This document shows, piece after piece, positions 1-9,098 of a stretch of 64,000 nt of DNA. The position numbers were made by a program, and so were the translations under genes. The notes below the pieces were generated by a model that searched no databases, was not told the origin of the DNA, and worked only from the letters and a program-made list of their open reading frames with translations. Source of the stretch: Sphingomonadales bacterium (GTDB taxonomy: Bacteria; Bacteroidota; Bacteroidia; Chitinophagales; Chitinophagaceae); contig VHAT01000002.1 in the NCBI GenBank assembly GCA_016872195.1, positions 1 through 64,000 of the forward strand, given 5' to 3'. Each line of letters opens with the position of its first letter. Positions within the stretch are counted from its first letter, which is position 1.

Positions 1-436
1 CGGGGTAGGGAAGGGTGGGAAAGAACCGGGTGAGCGAATCAGTAAGGGCTAATTTTTTTTCTTGCACCAAGGTTAAGATGGCAATGGCCGTAAAGGGTTT
101 GGTAGAGGAGGCAATATGCAAGGAACTGGAAGAGGTGAGCGGCTTTGTTCGGCCTGGATAATTCTCGTACCCTTGATAATGTTCAAATAAAATGGTGCCG
201 CCCTTGGCTACCAAGATCCCCCCGCTGAAACCAAGTGAAGGGCGAAGCAGGGTGCTATCAAAATAATGCTGTAAGATCGCATTGTACCCCTTCTTTTTCT
301 CCTCGCTGATGGCTAAGGGTTGTGGAGCCGTGTAGGGTTTAGCAGACGAATCGTCTTTTAAAAGCCCGCAGGAAAAACTAACACTCAGTAGTAAGAGTAT
401 TATTAAAAACTTGGTTACAAAAAGTTGATTTTTCAA
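1..436 (-). CDS. Serine hydrolase lipoprotein (class C beta-lactamase-like), 3' end outside the window
   Basis: This leftward reading frame runs off the window edge, so only the first 145 residues are seen; it is missing from the ORF track because it has no stop here. No in-frame ATG exists; the TTG at 436 opens MKNQLFVTKFLIILLLLSVS followed by FSCG, a lipoprotein signal peptide ending in a lipobox cysteine. Residues 110-113 (SSTK, in IASSTKPFTAI) fit the SxxK nucleophile motif of beta-lactamase/penicillin-binding-protein-type serine hydrolases. A TATATTTG -7 box lies six bases before the TTG, which supports that start. Substrate (peptidoglycan, beta-lactam or an ester) cannot be told from the visible part. 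It is divergent from serA. Confidence 0.75.
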   Translation of the reverse strand, partial: MKNQLFVTKFLIILLLLSVSFSCGLLKDDSSAKPYTAPQPLAISEEKKKGYNAILQHYFDSTLLRPSLGFSGGILVAKGGTILFEHYQGYENYPGRTKPLTSSSSLHIASSTKPFTAIAILTLVQEKKLALTDSLTRFFPTLPYP

Positions 437-442
437 GTGGTG

Positions 443-450
443 CAAATATA
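443..450 (-). promoter_or_regulatory. -7 box TATATTTG of the serine hydrolase gene
   Basis: Exact match to the Bacteroidota -7 consensus TAnnTTTG on the minus strand. It ends six bases before the TTG start at 436, so the message would have a leader of only a few bases. No convincing -33 TTG was found at the usual spacing. Confidence 0.6.
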
Positions 451-470
451 GGGTTCCATGCATTTAAAAG

Positions 471-478
471 TATATTTG
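471..478 (+). promoter_or_regulatory. -7 box TATATTTG of serA
   Basis: Exact TAnnTTTG match with four bases between it and the ATG at 483. Transcription should start at or next to the ATG, so serA would be leaderless. It lies back to back with the identical box of the divergent gene, 20 bp apart. Confidence 0.6.
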
Positions 479-482
479 AGGT

Positions 483-1721
483 ATGCAACGCAGTCAGGTT
501 ACCAGCTACCCAAAAGATAAGATCAAGATCCTTTTTTTAGAGAATGTCAGCGATGCCGCGGTAAAGAAGTTTCGTTCTCATGGTTATACTCAAGTCGAGA
601 AGATCAATCGCGCGCTCAATGAGTCTCAATTGATCGATGCGATCCGGGATGTTCATATTTTGGGAATTCGCTCTAAAACGACCATTACCGATTCGGTATT
701 GGCGGCGGCCAAAAAACTTCAAGCCATTGGATGCTTTTGTATCGGGGTTAACCAGATCGATCTTCGAGCGGCTACACAGCGGGGCGTAGCGGTCTTTAAT
801 GCGCCTTACTCCAATACGCGTTCCGTCGCTGAACTGGTCATTGGCGCGTCGATCATGCTACTGCGGGGCATTCCCGAAAAAAACAATGCGGCGCATAAAG
901 GCATCTGGCAAAAAGAGGCCAAGGGGAGTCGCGAAATGCGAGGAAAGACCATGGGAATTGTGGGCTACGGCAATATCGGAAGCCAAGTGAGTGTAATGGC
1001 CGAGTCTTTAGGCATGCGGGTTCTATTCTTTGATATTGAAAATAAATTGCCACTGGGTAATGCGAGCGCCTGTCGCTCCCTCAAAGAGTTGGTTTCGAAG
1101 TCTGATATTATCACCCTTCATGTTCCGGAAACAACGCTGACCCATCAGCTCATCAACAAACAAAGCTTGCGTCAATGCAAAAAAGGGGCCATTTTGATCA
1201 ACTATGCAAGAGGGCAAGTAGTCGATCTGAAGGCCTTGGAGCAATCGCTGCAGTCGGGGCATATTGCCGGTGCCGCTATAGATGTGTATCCCTGGGAACC
1301 TGAGAAGAATGGCGACTTATTCAGCTGCCCGCTCCAAAATCTTCCCAATGTGCTTCTGACGCCCCATATTGGAGGCAGCACCGAGGAGGCACAGCAAAAT
1401 ATCGGAGAGGATGTGAGCGTAAAACTATTTCAGTATCTGGAGACCGGGTTTAGCGACGGCTCTCATACGATACCACCGATTTCATTGCCTTCACAAACGG
1501 GAGCCCATCGCATTTTACACATCCATAAAAATGTTCCGGGTGTACTGTCTGCAATCAATTCTGCACTCTCAAGTAATAATATAAATATAATTGGTCAATA
1601 CTTGAAAACCAACGATTTAATAGGGTACGTAATATTGGATATCGATCATAAAATATCAGCCAAGGCGCTGAGCATATTACGGGATGTGCCCGGGTCTATC
1701 AGGGTTCGTATGCTCTACTAG
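483..1721 (+). CDS. serA: D-3-phosphoglycerate dehydrogenase
   Basis: 412 residues, close to the 410 of E. coli SerA. It oxidises 3-phosphoglycerate with NAD to 3-phosphohydroxypyruvate, the first step of serine synthesis, in the cytoplasm. An N-terminal 2-hydroxyacid dehydrogenase substrate domain is followed by the NAD-binding fold (GIVGYGNIGSQVS, about residue 157-169). The signature region INYARGQVVD and the TPHIGGSTEEAQ segment with the catalytic histidine follow. A C-terminal ACT domain (from about 340, HKNVPGVLSAIN) is of the type that binds serine for feedback inhibition. It stands alone, convergent with the TPR gene downstream; a TATATTTG box touches its start. Confidence 0.93.
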   Translation: MQRSQVTSYPKDKIKILFLENVSDAAVKKFRSHGYTQVEKINRALNESQLIDAIRDVHILGIRSKTTITDSVLAAAKKLQAIGCFCIGVNQIDLRAATQRGVAVFNAPYSNTRSVAELVIGASIMLLRGIPEKNNAAHKGIWQKEAKGSREMRGKTMGIVGYGNIGSQVSVMAESLGMRVLFFDIENKLPLGNASACRSLKELVSKSDIITLHVPETTLTHQLINKQSLRQCKKGAILINYARGQVVDLKALEQSLQSGHIAGAAIDVYPWEPEKNGDLFSCPLQNLPNVLLTPHIGGSTEEAQQNIGEDVSVKLFQYLETGFSDGSHTIPPISLPSQTGAHRILHIHKNVPGVLSAINSALSSNNINIIGQYLKTNDLIGYVILDIDHKISAKALSILRDVPGSIRVRMLY

Positions 1722-1767
1722 ATTCTTTCTTCCTATAATTTATATTATGTTAAGTGGAGTATTGTAA

Positions 1768-1796
1768 AGAAAAGCCACCCACTATCGGATGGCTTT
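1768..1796 (-). terminator. Rho-independent terminator after the gyrA-TPR unit
   Basis: AAAGCCA and TGGCTTT pair around a loop that adds a further CC/GG pair. Read leftward the stem is followed by TTTTCTTT. It sits six bases past the TPR stop codon and in the gap to the convergent serA, so it may also stop serA messages less efficiently. Confidence 0.65.
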
Positions 1797-1801
1797 AAAA
1801 T

Positions 1802-3145
1802 CTAGTTTTTAATGGAGTCGTACCGATCGTTCCACTTCTTCTCTTCTGCGGCCCACTTGGCTTGTTCGGTCGGATTCTTGGCCTTGCCTGCCATGGCCTT
1901 TTTGAATGCAAAGATATCAGCGAGATAACTGGCCGCCTTTTTATATTGTTGCTTATCGCGGGTATCTAACTCGCCTTTTGACGCTAAAATAGCTACAGCG
2001 GCTTCATAAGGCTCTCTAGCCCCTTCTAAGGTTTCCCCATATTGTTTGTCCAGGGCATCTCTTTTTGCAATATCTTCTTTAGAGGCCATTGTTCCGGGTT
2101 TAGTTCTGGCCTTCATGTCTTGGGCATGCTGGTCTCTCTGTTCGCTCACCACCGCTGCCTTATTAATAAAATGATCGCCGATATACAAATACGGGATCTC
2201 GTAACCCGCTCTGGCCTTGGCAGCCCGCGTAAAGGCATTTATCATTTTCTTTTCCAGATCGGCATAATTCGCAGGCAAAACGGCCTCTTGTTCTCTTGGA
2301 TCAAGGGTGTCGTAAAGAATTTCACCCAGTACCTGATTGGCCTTGAAATTATCCGGATCGGTGGCCAAGAGTTCATCGATGGCTTTTAGCTTTTCTTCGA
2401 AGCTATTGGCCAGCCCTACGGCAAAATCTACTTTATCGTAATCGAAATAATCGCTGCTCGGAAAAACCTCTTTTCCGAGGGCCTTGTATCGTTCAAAGGC
2501 CTCCATGTCTTTTTTGCCAAAAGAATAGGTGATCAAATAACGATATACGCCCTCAAATCCTTCCCCTCCCACTTTGGCATTGGCCAATTTTTGATAATAG
2601 TTCAATGCGTCTTCCTTGAACCCTCCTGCCTCGGCGGTAATTCCGGCCAAGATCAAGACGTTCGTATCAAGGGGCGATGTCAGTAGTTTTAATTTGATAA
2701 GGATATCAGAATAATTGATGGCCTTCTTGAGTTTAGTAAGGGCATCATTCCAATTCTTCTTACTGTAGTCATTGTAACCCGCTGTATAAAAATTGGAGTA
2801 AAGGTTAACGGCTCCATTTTGGTACATGGACTCGCTTAACAGGGCCATACTCGGATCCATTTCTTTGAATTTGGAAAAGGCCGCATCGGCATCCCCGATC
2901 AACTGATCGGCTTCGGGCGTTCCTTTCTTAGCATCCGTATTGGCGAGTGTCGAATAAATGGTTGATTTTAAGATAAAGGCTTCGGGCTTGGCAGTATACT
3001 TCGTATTCCCAAACGCTTTATCTATGTCGGTTTTTGCTTTATCGATCTGGTTGAGCATCACCAGCGTCTTTACAGGATCGTAATTCTGCGCCATCGCGGT
3101 GATCGCAGCAAAAAGGGCAGCAAGCGATAAAATATAGGTTTTCAT
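1802..3145 (-). CDS. Secreted tetratricopeptide-repeat protein of unknown function
   Basis: 447 residues with a signal peptide (MKTYILSLAALFAAITAMAQ, cleavage after AMA), so it is exported. The remainder is helical and TPR-like: repeated units such as WNDALTKLKKAINY, KEDALNYYQKLANAK and DNFKANQVLGEILYDT, ending in a charged helical tail (about 390-447). It starts 51 bases after gyrA ends with no -7 box in the gap, so it is probably read from the gyrA promoter. A TPR gene behind gyrA is, to my knowledge, a recurrent neighbour in Bacteroidota, but no function can be assigned from sequence. Confidence 0.8.
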   Translation of the reverse strand: MKTYILSLAALFAAITAMAQNYDPVKTLVMLNQIDKAKTDIDKAFGNTKYTAKPEAFILKSTIYSTLANTDAKKGTPEADQLIGDADAAFSKFKEMDPSMALLSESMYQNGAVNLYSNFYTAGYNDYSKKNWNDALTKLKKAINYSDILIKLKLLTSPLDTNVLILAGITAEAGGFKEDALNYYQKLANAKVGGEGFEGVYRYLITYSFGKKDMEAFERYKALGKEVFPSSDYFDYDKVDFAVGLANSFEEKLKAIDELLATDPDNFKANQVLGEILYDTLDPREQEAVLPANYADLEKKMINAFTRAAKARAGYEIPYLYIGDHFINKAAVVSEQRDQHAQDMKARTKPGTMASKEDIAKRDALDKQYGETLEGAREPYEAAVAILASKGELDTRDKQQYKKAASYLADIFAFKKAMAGKAKNPTEQAKWAAEEKKWNDRYDSIKN

Positions 3146-3196
3146 GTTTCTGGGTTGATATTTGTACTAGTTAAGTTACTCTTTTTTTTACTCGTC

Positions 3197-5767
3197 CTAT
3201 TCGGGCGTTTGATCGGCGCCTTCTTGCAACGTAGCATCTCCACCGTCCGTTGATGGGGGGACCTCTTCTACGGATTCTTCGGGCTGTTGATCGTCCAAGT
3301 TGGTGATGGCAGCAATATCATCTCCCTCATCGATCTTGATCAGCTTTACGCCTTGGGTAGCCCTGCCTTGTTCACTGATACCGCTAACAGGCATGCGGAT
3401 GGTAACCCCACTCTTACACGTGATCATGATATCTTCGGAAGGTGCCACATCGAGTATGCCAACGAGTGATCCGGTCTTTTCGGTCACATTGATCGTCTTG
3501 ACGCCCTTGCCACCCCTGTTGGTAAAGCGATATTCATCAACAGCAGTACGTTTGCCATACCCCTTTTCGCTAACCACTAACACGGTGCGTTCAATTTCTG
3601 CGCCCGGATGGACACAGATCATTCCCACCACTTCGTCATCCTGCTCATCTACTTCGATACCTGCTACCCCTATGGCACCCCTACCGGTGGCGCGAACTTT
3701 TTCTTCGGAGAAACGAATGGCCCTTCCACTTTTTACGGCCATCATGATCTCGCTATTACCGTTGGTTAACCGAGCCATTAGTAATTCATCTCCTTCGACG
3801 ATCGTTATTGCGTTGACGCCGGTTTGACGAGGGCGACTAAAATCTTCGAGCGCGGTCTTTTTGATAATACCTTTTTTAGTACAAAGCACAATATTGTGTG
3901 CATTCACGAAGTTCTCGTCCTTCAGGTCCTTTACATCAAGAATAGCGCGAACCTTATCGTCGGGTGGAAGCTGCATCAAATTCTGAATGGCCCTTCCTTT
4001 TGAGGTTTTCTCTCCTTCGGGGATCTCATATACATTGAGCCAGTACACCCTACCCTTTTCGGTAAAGAAAAGCATGGTATGATGGGTTGAGGCTACGAAC
4101 AAGTGCTCGATATAATCCTCGTCCCTGGTCTTACCACCGATAACACCACGTCCCCCGCGGCGTTGAGAGCGGTACTCATCGGCAGGAGTTCTTTTAATAT
4201 AGCCCAAATGAGAGATCGTGATCACGACGTCCTCTTCTTTGATAAGGTCTTTGATCTTTACCTCATCGTCCAAGTAAGTGATCTCCGTTTTTCTGGCATC
4301 ACCGTATTTTGTCTTGATCTCTATCAATTCATTTTTAATGACCTCAAAACGCTTTGACTCATTGGCCAATAAATCTTGCAGCGAGGCGATCAGGGTCATT
4401 AACTCATCGTACTCTTCTCGGATCTTGTCACGCTCCATACCGGTGAGGCGCTGCAGACGGAGTTCCAAAATAGCTTTGGCCTGTACCTCGTCGAGCCCCC
4501 AACCAGCATTGATCAAATTGTCCTTGGCTTGTTCGGGATTAACGGATTGACGGATCAGGGCGATCACCTCATCAAGATGATCCAGCGCGATCAGATAACC
4601 CTTGAGAATATGAGCTCTCTTTTGTGCTTCTTTTAATTCGAACTGGGTTCTGCGCACGACCACTTCGTGTCGAAATTCAACGAACTCTTGTACCAGTTGC
4701 TTGAGCGAAAGAGTACGGGGGCGTCCTTTTACAATGGCCACATTATTGATCCCGTACGATGTTTGAAGATCGGTATGCTTAAAGAGTTGATTGATGATCA
4801 CATTGGCAATAGCATCTTTTCTGATGTCTATTACAATACGCGTCCCCTCTTTTTGATTCGATTCATTATTTACGTGGGTAATCCCCTCAATGGTCTTCTC
4901 GTTGACCAACTCTCCAATACGATTGGTGAGGGCATCTCGGTTAACCTGATAGGGGACCTCAGTTATGATAAGTTGCTCACGCCCGCCCGCTTTGGTCTCG
5001 ACATTTACTTTGCCTCGTACCACTACCCTGCCTCTCCCAAAATGCATGGCAGCCTTAACCCCTTCCATACCGTATATAATTCCACCGGTAGGAAAATCGG
5101 GGGCTTTAATATGCTGCATTAACTCATCGATAGTGATCTCCCGATTATCGATATAGGCTACACAACCGTCGATCACCTCGCTCAGATTATGGGGCATCAT
5201 ATTGGTGGCCATTCCCACCGCAATTCCGCTAGAACCATTGATCAGTAACTGAGGAATACGGGTAGGTAAAACAGAGGGTTCTGTTTCGGAGTCGTCGAAA
5301 TTAAGTTGAAAGTCTACGGTTTCTTTTTCGATATCATCGAGCATATGCTCGGAGAGCTTTTGAAGACGAGCCTCTGTGTAACGCATGGCAGCTGGGCCGT
5401 CCCCATCCTGGTTTCCGAAATTTCCTTGACCATCGACCAAGGTGTAGCGCATACTCCATTCCTGGGCCATACGCACCATGGCATCATAGACCGAGGAATC
5501 GCCGTGGGGGTGATATTTACCCAAGACCTCTCCCACAATACGAGCCGACTTTTTATAGGCTTTATTATGATTGAGTCCTAATTCGTTCATCGCAAACAGC
5601 ACCCTGCGGTGCACGGGCTTCAAGCCATCTCGCACGTCAGGAAGGGCTCTTCCGACAATGACCGACATGGAGTAGTCGATGTATGCGGTCTTCATTTGTT
5701 CTTCGATCTGCACAGGAGTGACCCTGTTAAAATCGTTCGTTGCTAGCGGGTTCAGCTGTTCGTCCAT
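3197..5767 (-). CDS. gyrA: DNA gyrase subunit A
   Basis: The subunit of topoisomerase II that cuts and rejoins DNA during negative supercoiling. The ORF track starts at 5863, but a TAGATTTG promoter box lies at 5798-5805, downstream of that codon, so the start is taken as the ATG at 5767 ([12 protein letters not shown]), giving 856 residues. The breakage-reunion domain has the active tyrosine in [10 protein letters not shown] (about residue 130). The quinolone region [20 protein letters not shown] keeps the serine and aspartate equivalent to E. coli S83 and D87, the sensitive state. The C-terminal beta-pinwheel carries the GyrA box as QRRGGRG, and the tail is acidic. The TPR gene follows in the same direction. 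Confidence 0.96.
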   Translation of the reverse strand: MDEQLNPLATNDFNRVTPVQIEEQMKTAYIDYSMSVIVGRALPDVRDGLKPVHRRVLFAMNELGLNHNKAYKKSARIVGEVLGKYHPHGDSSVYDAMVRMAQEWSMRYTLVDGQGNFGNQDGDGPAAMRYTEARLQKLSEHMLDDIEKETVDFQLNFDDSETEPSVLPTRIPQLLINGSSGIAVGMATNMMPHNLSEVIDGCVAYIDNREITIDELMQHIKAPDFPTGGIIYGMEGVKAAMHFGRGRVVVRGKVNVETKAGGREQLIITEVPYQVNRDALTNRIGELVNEKTIEGITHVNNESNQKEGTRIVIDIRKDAIANVIINQLFKHTDLQTSYGINNVAIVKGRPRTLSLKQLVQEFVEFRHEVVVRRTQFELKEAQKRAHILKGYLIALDHLDEVIALIRQSVNPEQAKDNLINAGWGLDEVQAKAILELRLQRLTGMERDKIREEYDELMTLIASLQDLLANESKRFEVIKNELIEIKTKYGDARKTEITYLDDEVKIKDLIKEEDVVITISHLGYIKRTPADEYRSQRRGGRGVIGGKTRDEDYIEHLFVASTHHTMLFFTEKGRVYWLNVYEIPEGEKTSKGRAIQNLMQLPPDDKVRAILDVKDLKDENFVNAHNIVLCTKKGIIKKTALEDFSRPRQTGVNAITIVEGDELLMARLTNGNSEIMMAVKSGRAIRFSEEKVRATGRGAIGVAGIEVDEQDDEVVGMICVHPGAEIERTVLVVSEKGYGKRTAVDEYRFTNRGGKGVKTINVTEKTGSLVGILDVAPSEDIMITCKSGVTIRMPVSGISEQGRATQGVKLIKIDEGDDIAAITNLDDQQPEESVEEVPPSTDGGDATLQEGADQTPE

Positions 5768-5797
5768 GTTCGTAAAACCCCCATTTTTAGGGGTCTG

Positions 5798-5805
5798 CAA
5801 ATCTA
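5798..5805 (-). promoter_or_regulatory. -7 box TAGATTTG of gyrA
   Basis: Exact TAnnTTTG on the minus strand, about 30 bases before the ATG at 5767 and inside the upstream extension of the track ORF. It rules out the 5863 start for transcripts made here. Confidence 0.6.
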
Positions 5806-5897
5806 ATTTTTTTAGGGCTGATTTCCTTGTAAAACGGTGCTTTTTTGGCTGTATTTTATCCACCCTTGTTAATTAAAAAAAAGGGGATATTTGCCCT

Positions 5898-7223
5898 ATG
5901 AAAACCATCCTTTTATTTGGGGCCGGAAAGTCCGCTTCGGTGCTGATCACCTACCTGCTTCGCCAAGCCCCTCTACAGGGTTTTCAACTGAAAGTCGTTG
6001 ATAGTGATCTGTCGCTTGCTCAATCCAAATTAAACGGATCTCCCCACGGGACCGCCCTGGGTTTCGACAGTACCCATAGCCAGTTACGTATGGCAGAAAT
6101 TGAGCAAGCCGATCTGGTTATTTCTCTACTGCCCCCAGCCTTGCACCAGCTTGTTGCCATGGATTGCTTGCAATTGCACAAGAACCTGCTGACGGCTTCG
6201 TATGTGAGTGAAGAGCTGAAAAAACTTGATACTGAATTAAAATCAAACGATCTTCTCTTTTTATGCGAGATGGGACTTGACCCCGGTATCGATCATATGA
6301 GCGCCATGGCCCTATTTGCCTCCATTCATCAGCAAGGAGGTACCATTCATTCTTTTGTATCTCATTGTGGCGGTCTGGTATCGTCAAGCTCCGATAATAA
6401 CCCCTGGCATTATAAGATCAGTTGGAATCCTCGTAATGTGGTAACGGCCGGGCAAGCGGGTGCTCAGTTTTTATTGAATGGCAAAAAGGTAGCGCTTTTA
6501 GGAGAGGAAGTATTCGCACAAGAAAATGCAGTCGCTGTAGACAAGGTGGGAACCTATGGTTGGTACCCCAACCGCGATTCGCTATCTTATTTGTCTCTTT
6601 ATGAGCTGAAGAACCTGAACACCTTTATACGAACCACGCTTCGCCATCCTGATTTTATTAAGGGCTGGAATAAACTCATTCGTCTTTCCCTTACAAAGGA
6701 TACCCCCGCTTATCAATTGCGAGAAGCGACCTTGGGAAAGGGCTTTGCTCATCATTTTGAAAGACACCATCTACAAGATCTTGTATCACGCTACAGAAAA
6801 GAAGACCCCATTTTTGATCAGCAACTGCATTTTTTGGGAGTGGATGGCGATACCACCCCCTTGTCCGGCGATCAGTTTACCCCGGCTCAATTATTGCAAG
6901 AGTCGCTGGAAAGAAAATTAGTATTAGAAAAAGGCGATCGCGATATGATCATCATGCTACACGAGATCGGATATACCGTATTGGGGCAACGTAGAAAATT
7001 GAATAGCCAGCTTGTAGTCGAAGGAGAAAACAGCATCCGTACAGCCATGGCGAAAACAGTAGGTCTTCCCTTAGCGATGGCGGCCATTTTGGTGCTGCAA
7101 AACAAGATCAGCTTACGTGGCGTACAAATTCCAACACATAAGGAGATCTATGAACCTGTTTTGGCGGAATTGGAAAAAGAAGGGATCGTTTTTACCGAAT
7201 CGGATGGCCCCGCTACAAATTAG
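5898..7223 (+). CDS. Saccharopine dehydrogenase family protein
   Basis: 441 residues, the length of stand-alone saccharopine reductase/dehydrogenase proteins. The N-terminal Rossmann motif is ILLFGAGKSASVLITYLL (residues 4-21); ADLVISLLPPALH and CEMGLDPGIDHMSA match the LYS9-type catalytic fold. The family oxidises saccharopine to alpha-aminoadipate semialdehyde plus glutamate in lysine breakdown. An ALDH7-type dehydrogenase able to take the next step is at 59606. A near-consensus box GATATTTG ends four bases before the ATG, so the message is probably leaderless. Its stop codon interlocks with that of the convergent EVE gene (TTAG at 7220-7223). Exact substrate is inferred from family only. 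Confidence 0.8.
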   Translation: MKTILLFGAGKSASVLITYLLRQAPLQGFQLKVVDSDLSLAQSKLNGSPHGTALGFDSTHSQLRMAEIEQADLVISLLPPALHQLVAMDCLQLHKNLLTASYVSEELKKLDTELKSNDLLFLCEMGLDPGIDHMSAMALFASIHQQGGTIHSFVSHCGGLVSSSSDNNPWHYKISWNPRNVVTAGQAGAQFLLNGKKVALLGEEVFAQENAVAVDKVGTYGWYPNRDSLSYLSLYELKNLNTFIRTTLRHPDFIKGWNKLIRLSLTKDTPAYQLREATLGKGFAHHFERHHLQDLVSRYRKEDPIFDQQLHFLGVDGDTTPLSGDQFTPAQLLQESLERKLVLEKGDRDMIIMLHEIGYTVLGQRRKLNSQLVVEGENSIRTAMAKTVGLPLAMAAILVLQNKISLRGVQIPTHKEIYEPVLAELEKEGIVFTESDGPATN

Positions 7224-7627
7224 TGACCGGCCAGCTCCATTACGAGTTGCCATTCTTTTTCGGTAACGGGTTGTACCGACAATCGTGCCAGTCTGATCAA
7301 GGCCATATTGGAAAGACGTTTATCTGCTTTGATCTGGGCCAGTGAAACTGGGTTTTTTAAGGTCAGAACGGGCTTTATATCTACCGATACCCAGGCCGCT
7401 TCAGGGGTAGTAGGATCCTGATAGGCCTCTTTTACGATCTCGGCAATACCAACGATCTCTACGCCCTCATTGGAATGATAAAAGAAGGCCCTGTCGCCTT
7501 TTTTCATAGCCCGTAAATTGTTCCGGGCAGCATAGTTTCGTACCCCATCCCAAAAGGTTCTCTTATCCTTGAGCAGTTGTTCCCAAGAATATTTAAAGGG
7601 TTCGGATTTCATTAACCAATAGGCCAT
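7220..7627 (-). CDS. EVE domain protein
   Basis: Start taken at ATG 7627 (MAYWLMKSEPFKYSW) rather than 7666, because the family begins with this WLMKSEP motif and the choice removes overlap with the LutA-like gene. The result is 135 residues, a single EVE domain covering the whole protein, with WDGVRNYAARNNLR and KKGDRAFFYHSN typical of the YTH/PUA-like fold. EVE domains bind modified bases in DNA or RNA; the single-domain bacterial form has no settled role. It is the last gene of the leftward pdhA-TPR-LutA-EVE series and shares stop-codon bases with the gene on the other strand. Confidence 0.85.
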   Translation of the reverse strand: MAYWLMKSEPFKYSWEQLLKDKRTFWDGVRNYAARNNLRAMKKGDRAFFYHSNEGVEIVGIAEIVKEAYQDPTTPEAAWVSVDIKPVLTLKNPVSLAQIKADKRLSNMALIRLARLSVQPVTEKEWQLVMELAGH

Positions 7628-7637
7628 ACGAGTATTA

Positions 7638-8357
7638 TTACCATCCCGTTGCCAATACATCGGCAAGATGCAGGGTTGTCAGGGGATATCCCTTTTGATT
7701 GATATACCCTTGCTGATGCATCAGACAAGAAAGATCAGTAGAGATAATATAGCGAGCCCCTGTGGCAAGTGCATTCTCCACTTTTTGCTCCCCCATGGCC
7801 ACGGAAATATTATCATATTTAACAGCGAAGGTGCCACCAAATCCACAGCAGGTTTCGGCATCGGCCATCTCTACAACGGATAAGCCCTTTACCTTCGACA
7901 ATAGCTGCCGGGGCTCTTGCCGAATCTTGCATTCGCGCAGCGCAGCGCAGGAATCGTGGTAGGTGGCTGTTGCGTTAAGCTGTGCACCGAATTCATCCTT
8001 CTTAAGAACGTTGACCAAAAAAGCTGAAAACTCATATGTACGTTGCCTTAGATCTTGCACCTCGTGATGTAAGGATGAATTATCAAAAAGGCGACTGTAA
8101 TAATTCTTGACAAAACCGGCACAGCTGGCACTAGGGGCTACGATAGGGTCCGTTCCCTGAAAGTCCTTGATGAATTTCTGACAAACCGATTTTGATTCCT
8201 CCCAAAAACCTGCATTGAAAGCCGCTTGGCCACAGCAGGTCTGCTTTGTATTATACGAAACGGTACAGCCTGCCTTTTCTAACACCCTGATCATGTTGAA
8301 AGCAGTATCAGGGAACAGCTGATCTACAAAACAAGGTATAAAAAGCTGTACGTTCAA
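7638..8357 (-). CDS. LutA/YkgE-like (Fe-S)-binding protein
   Basis: 239 residues with two cysteine-rich CCG domains: VQLFIPCFVDQLFP with TCCGQAAFN in the first half, and YHDSCAALREC with ETCCGFGGTF in the second. These cysteines bind an unusual iron-sulfur cluster in heterodisulfide-reductase-like proteins. The size and order match LutA of the LutABC lactate-oxidising complex. LutB and LutC are not in this window, so the electron-transfer partner is elsewhere or the protein has another role. It begins 11 bases after the membrane TPR gene and is likely co-transcribed with pdhA. Confidence 0.82.
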   Translation of the reverse strand: MNVQLFIPCFVDQLFPDTAFNMIRVLEKAGCTVSYNTKQTCCGQAAFNAGFWEESKSVCQKFIKDFQGTDPIVAPSASCAGFVKNYYSRLFDNSSLHHEVQDLRQRTYEFSAFLVNVLKKDEFGAQLNATATYHDSCAALRECKIRQEPRQLLSKVKGLSVVEMADAETCCGFGGTFAVKYDNISVAMGEQKVENALATGARYIISTDLSCLMHQQGYINQKGYPLTTLHLADVLATGW

Positions 8358-8368
8358 CGGTGAAACGG

Positions 8369-9073
8369 TTAATTGGCGGATTGGTACACTCCTAAACGAG
8401 CCAGGTATTTCTCGGCATCGTATGACTGCTGGCTGCGAGGATATTTCTCGCGGATCTCTTCATAAAGAGCGATCGCCTCTTTGCTGTCTTGCATAACCTG
8501 ATCGGCAAAGTAAGCCGCCAGAAAAAGGTAATCGGGCGAATTGACCTCGTCTTTTTCAAAGTGACGGGCCGCTTTTTTATAGGCGTCAAGTGCCTCCTTA
8601 TTTTTTCCGCTGTCCCCATAGGCATCACCCAATAGCTTATAGGCCCGTGCTTGAACACCCTTAGAAGAGGTGCTGAACTTGCTTAAAAATTCAATAGCCT
8701 TGGCCGTGGAGTCCATTTTTAAATAACAACTTCCGGCGTAAAAACAGGCCAGGTTAGCAGCCTTGGTTCCACTATGACGATTGATGATACCTAAAAATCC
8801 AAGATTTTGGCCGTCGCCGTTCAACGCCAGACGGACGGAATCATTTCTGAAATATTCTTCGGCCCGAAACATAGCTACGGTCGCTTTCTCTTCGCGAGGC
8901 TCTACAAAGAGCGGAATGTATAAAGTAAAGTAGAAGAGAACTCCTAAAAGAATCAGTAGCACCGCCGATCCAACAAGGGCCAGCTTCTTACCATTGGCGG
9001 CGATGAACCCACCTGCCGAACCGGAAGTTGACTGCTTAGAAGAGGGACTTGTTTGATTTTTCTTTTCTGACAT
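8369..9073 (-). CDS. Membrane-anchored TPR protein (YfgM-like layout)
   Basis: The track start at 9184 would overlap pdhA; the ATG at 9073 (MSEKKNQTSPSS) gives 234 residues and a 25-base gap. A Ser/Lys-rich cytoplasmic head of about 28 residues is followed by one membrane helix (LALVGSAVLLILLGVLFYFTL) and then TPR helices facing the periplasm, for example QARAYKLLGDAYGDSGKNKEALDAYKKA and DSKEAIALYEEIREKYPRS. This layout resembles YfgM, a periplasmic chaperone-network protein, but sequence identity was not tested. It lies between pdhA and the LutA-like gene. Confidence 0.78.
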   Translation of the reverse strand: MSEKKNQTSPSSKQSTSGSAGGFIAANGKKLALVGSAVLLILLGVLFYFTLYIPLFVEPREEKATVAMFRAEEYFRNDSVRLALNGDGQNLGFLGIINRHSGTKAANLACFYAGSCYLKMDSTAKAIEFLSKFSTSSKGVQARAYKLLGDAYGDSGKNKEALDAYKKAARHFEKDEVNSPDYLFLAAYFADQVMQDSKEAIALYEEIREKYPRSQQSYDAEKYLARLGVYQSAN

Positions 9074-9098
9074 ATCGTTTGAATTTAGGCTATCAATA

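Noticed and set aside
3300-3827. 175-residue plus-strand ORF opposite gyrA
   Set aside because: Antisense to the GyrA C-terminal domain; composition rich in Ser/Thr/Leu as expected of a shadow frame.
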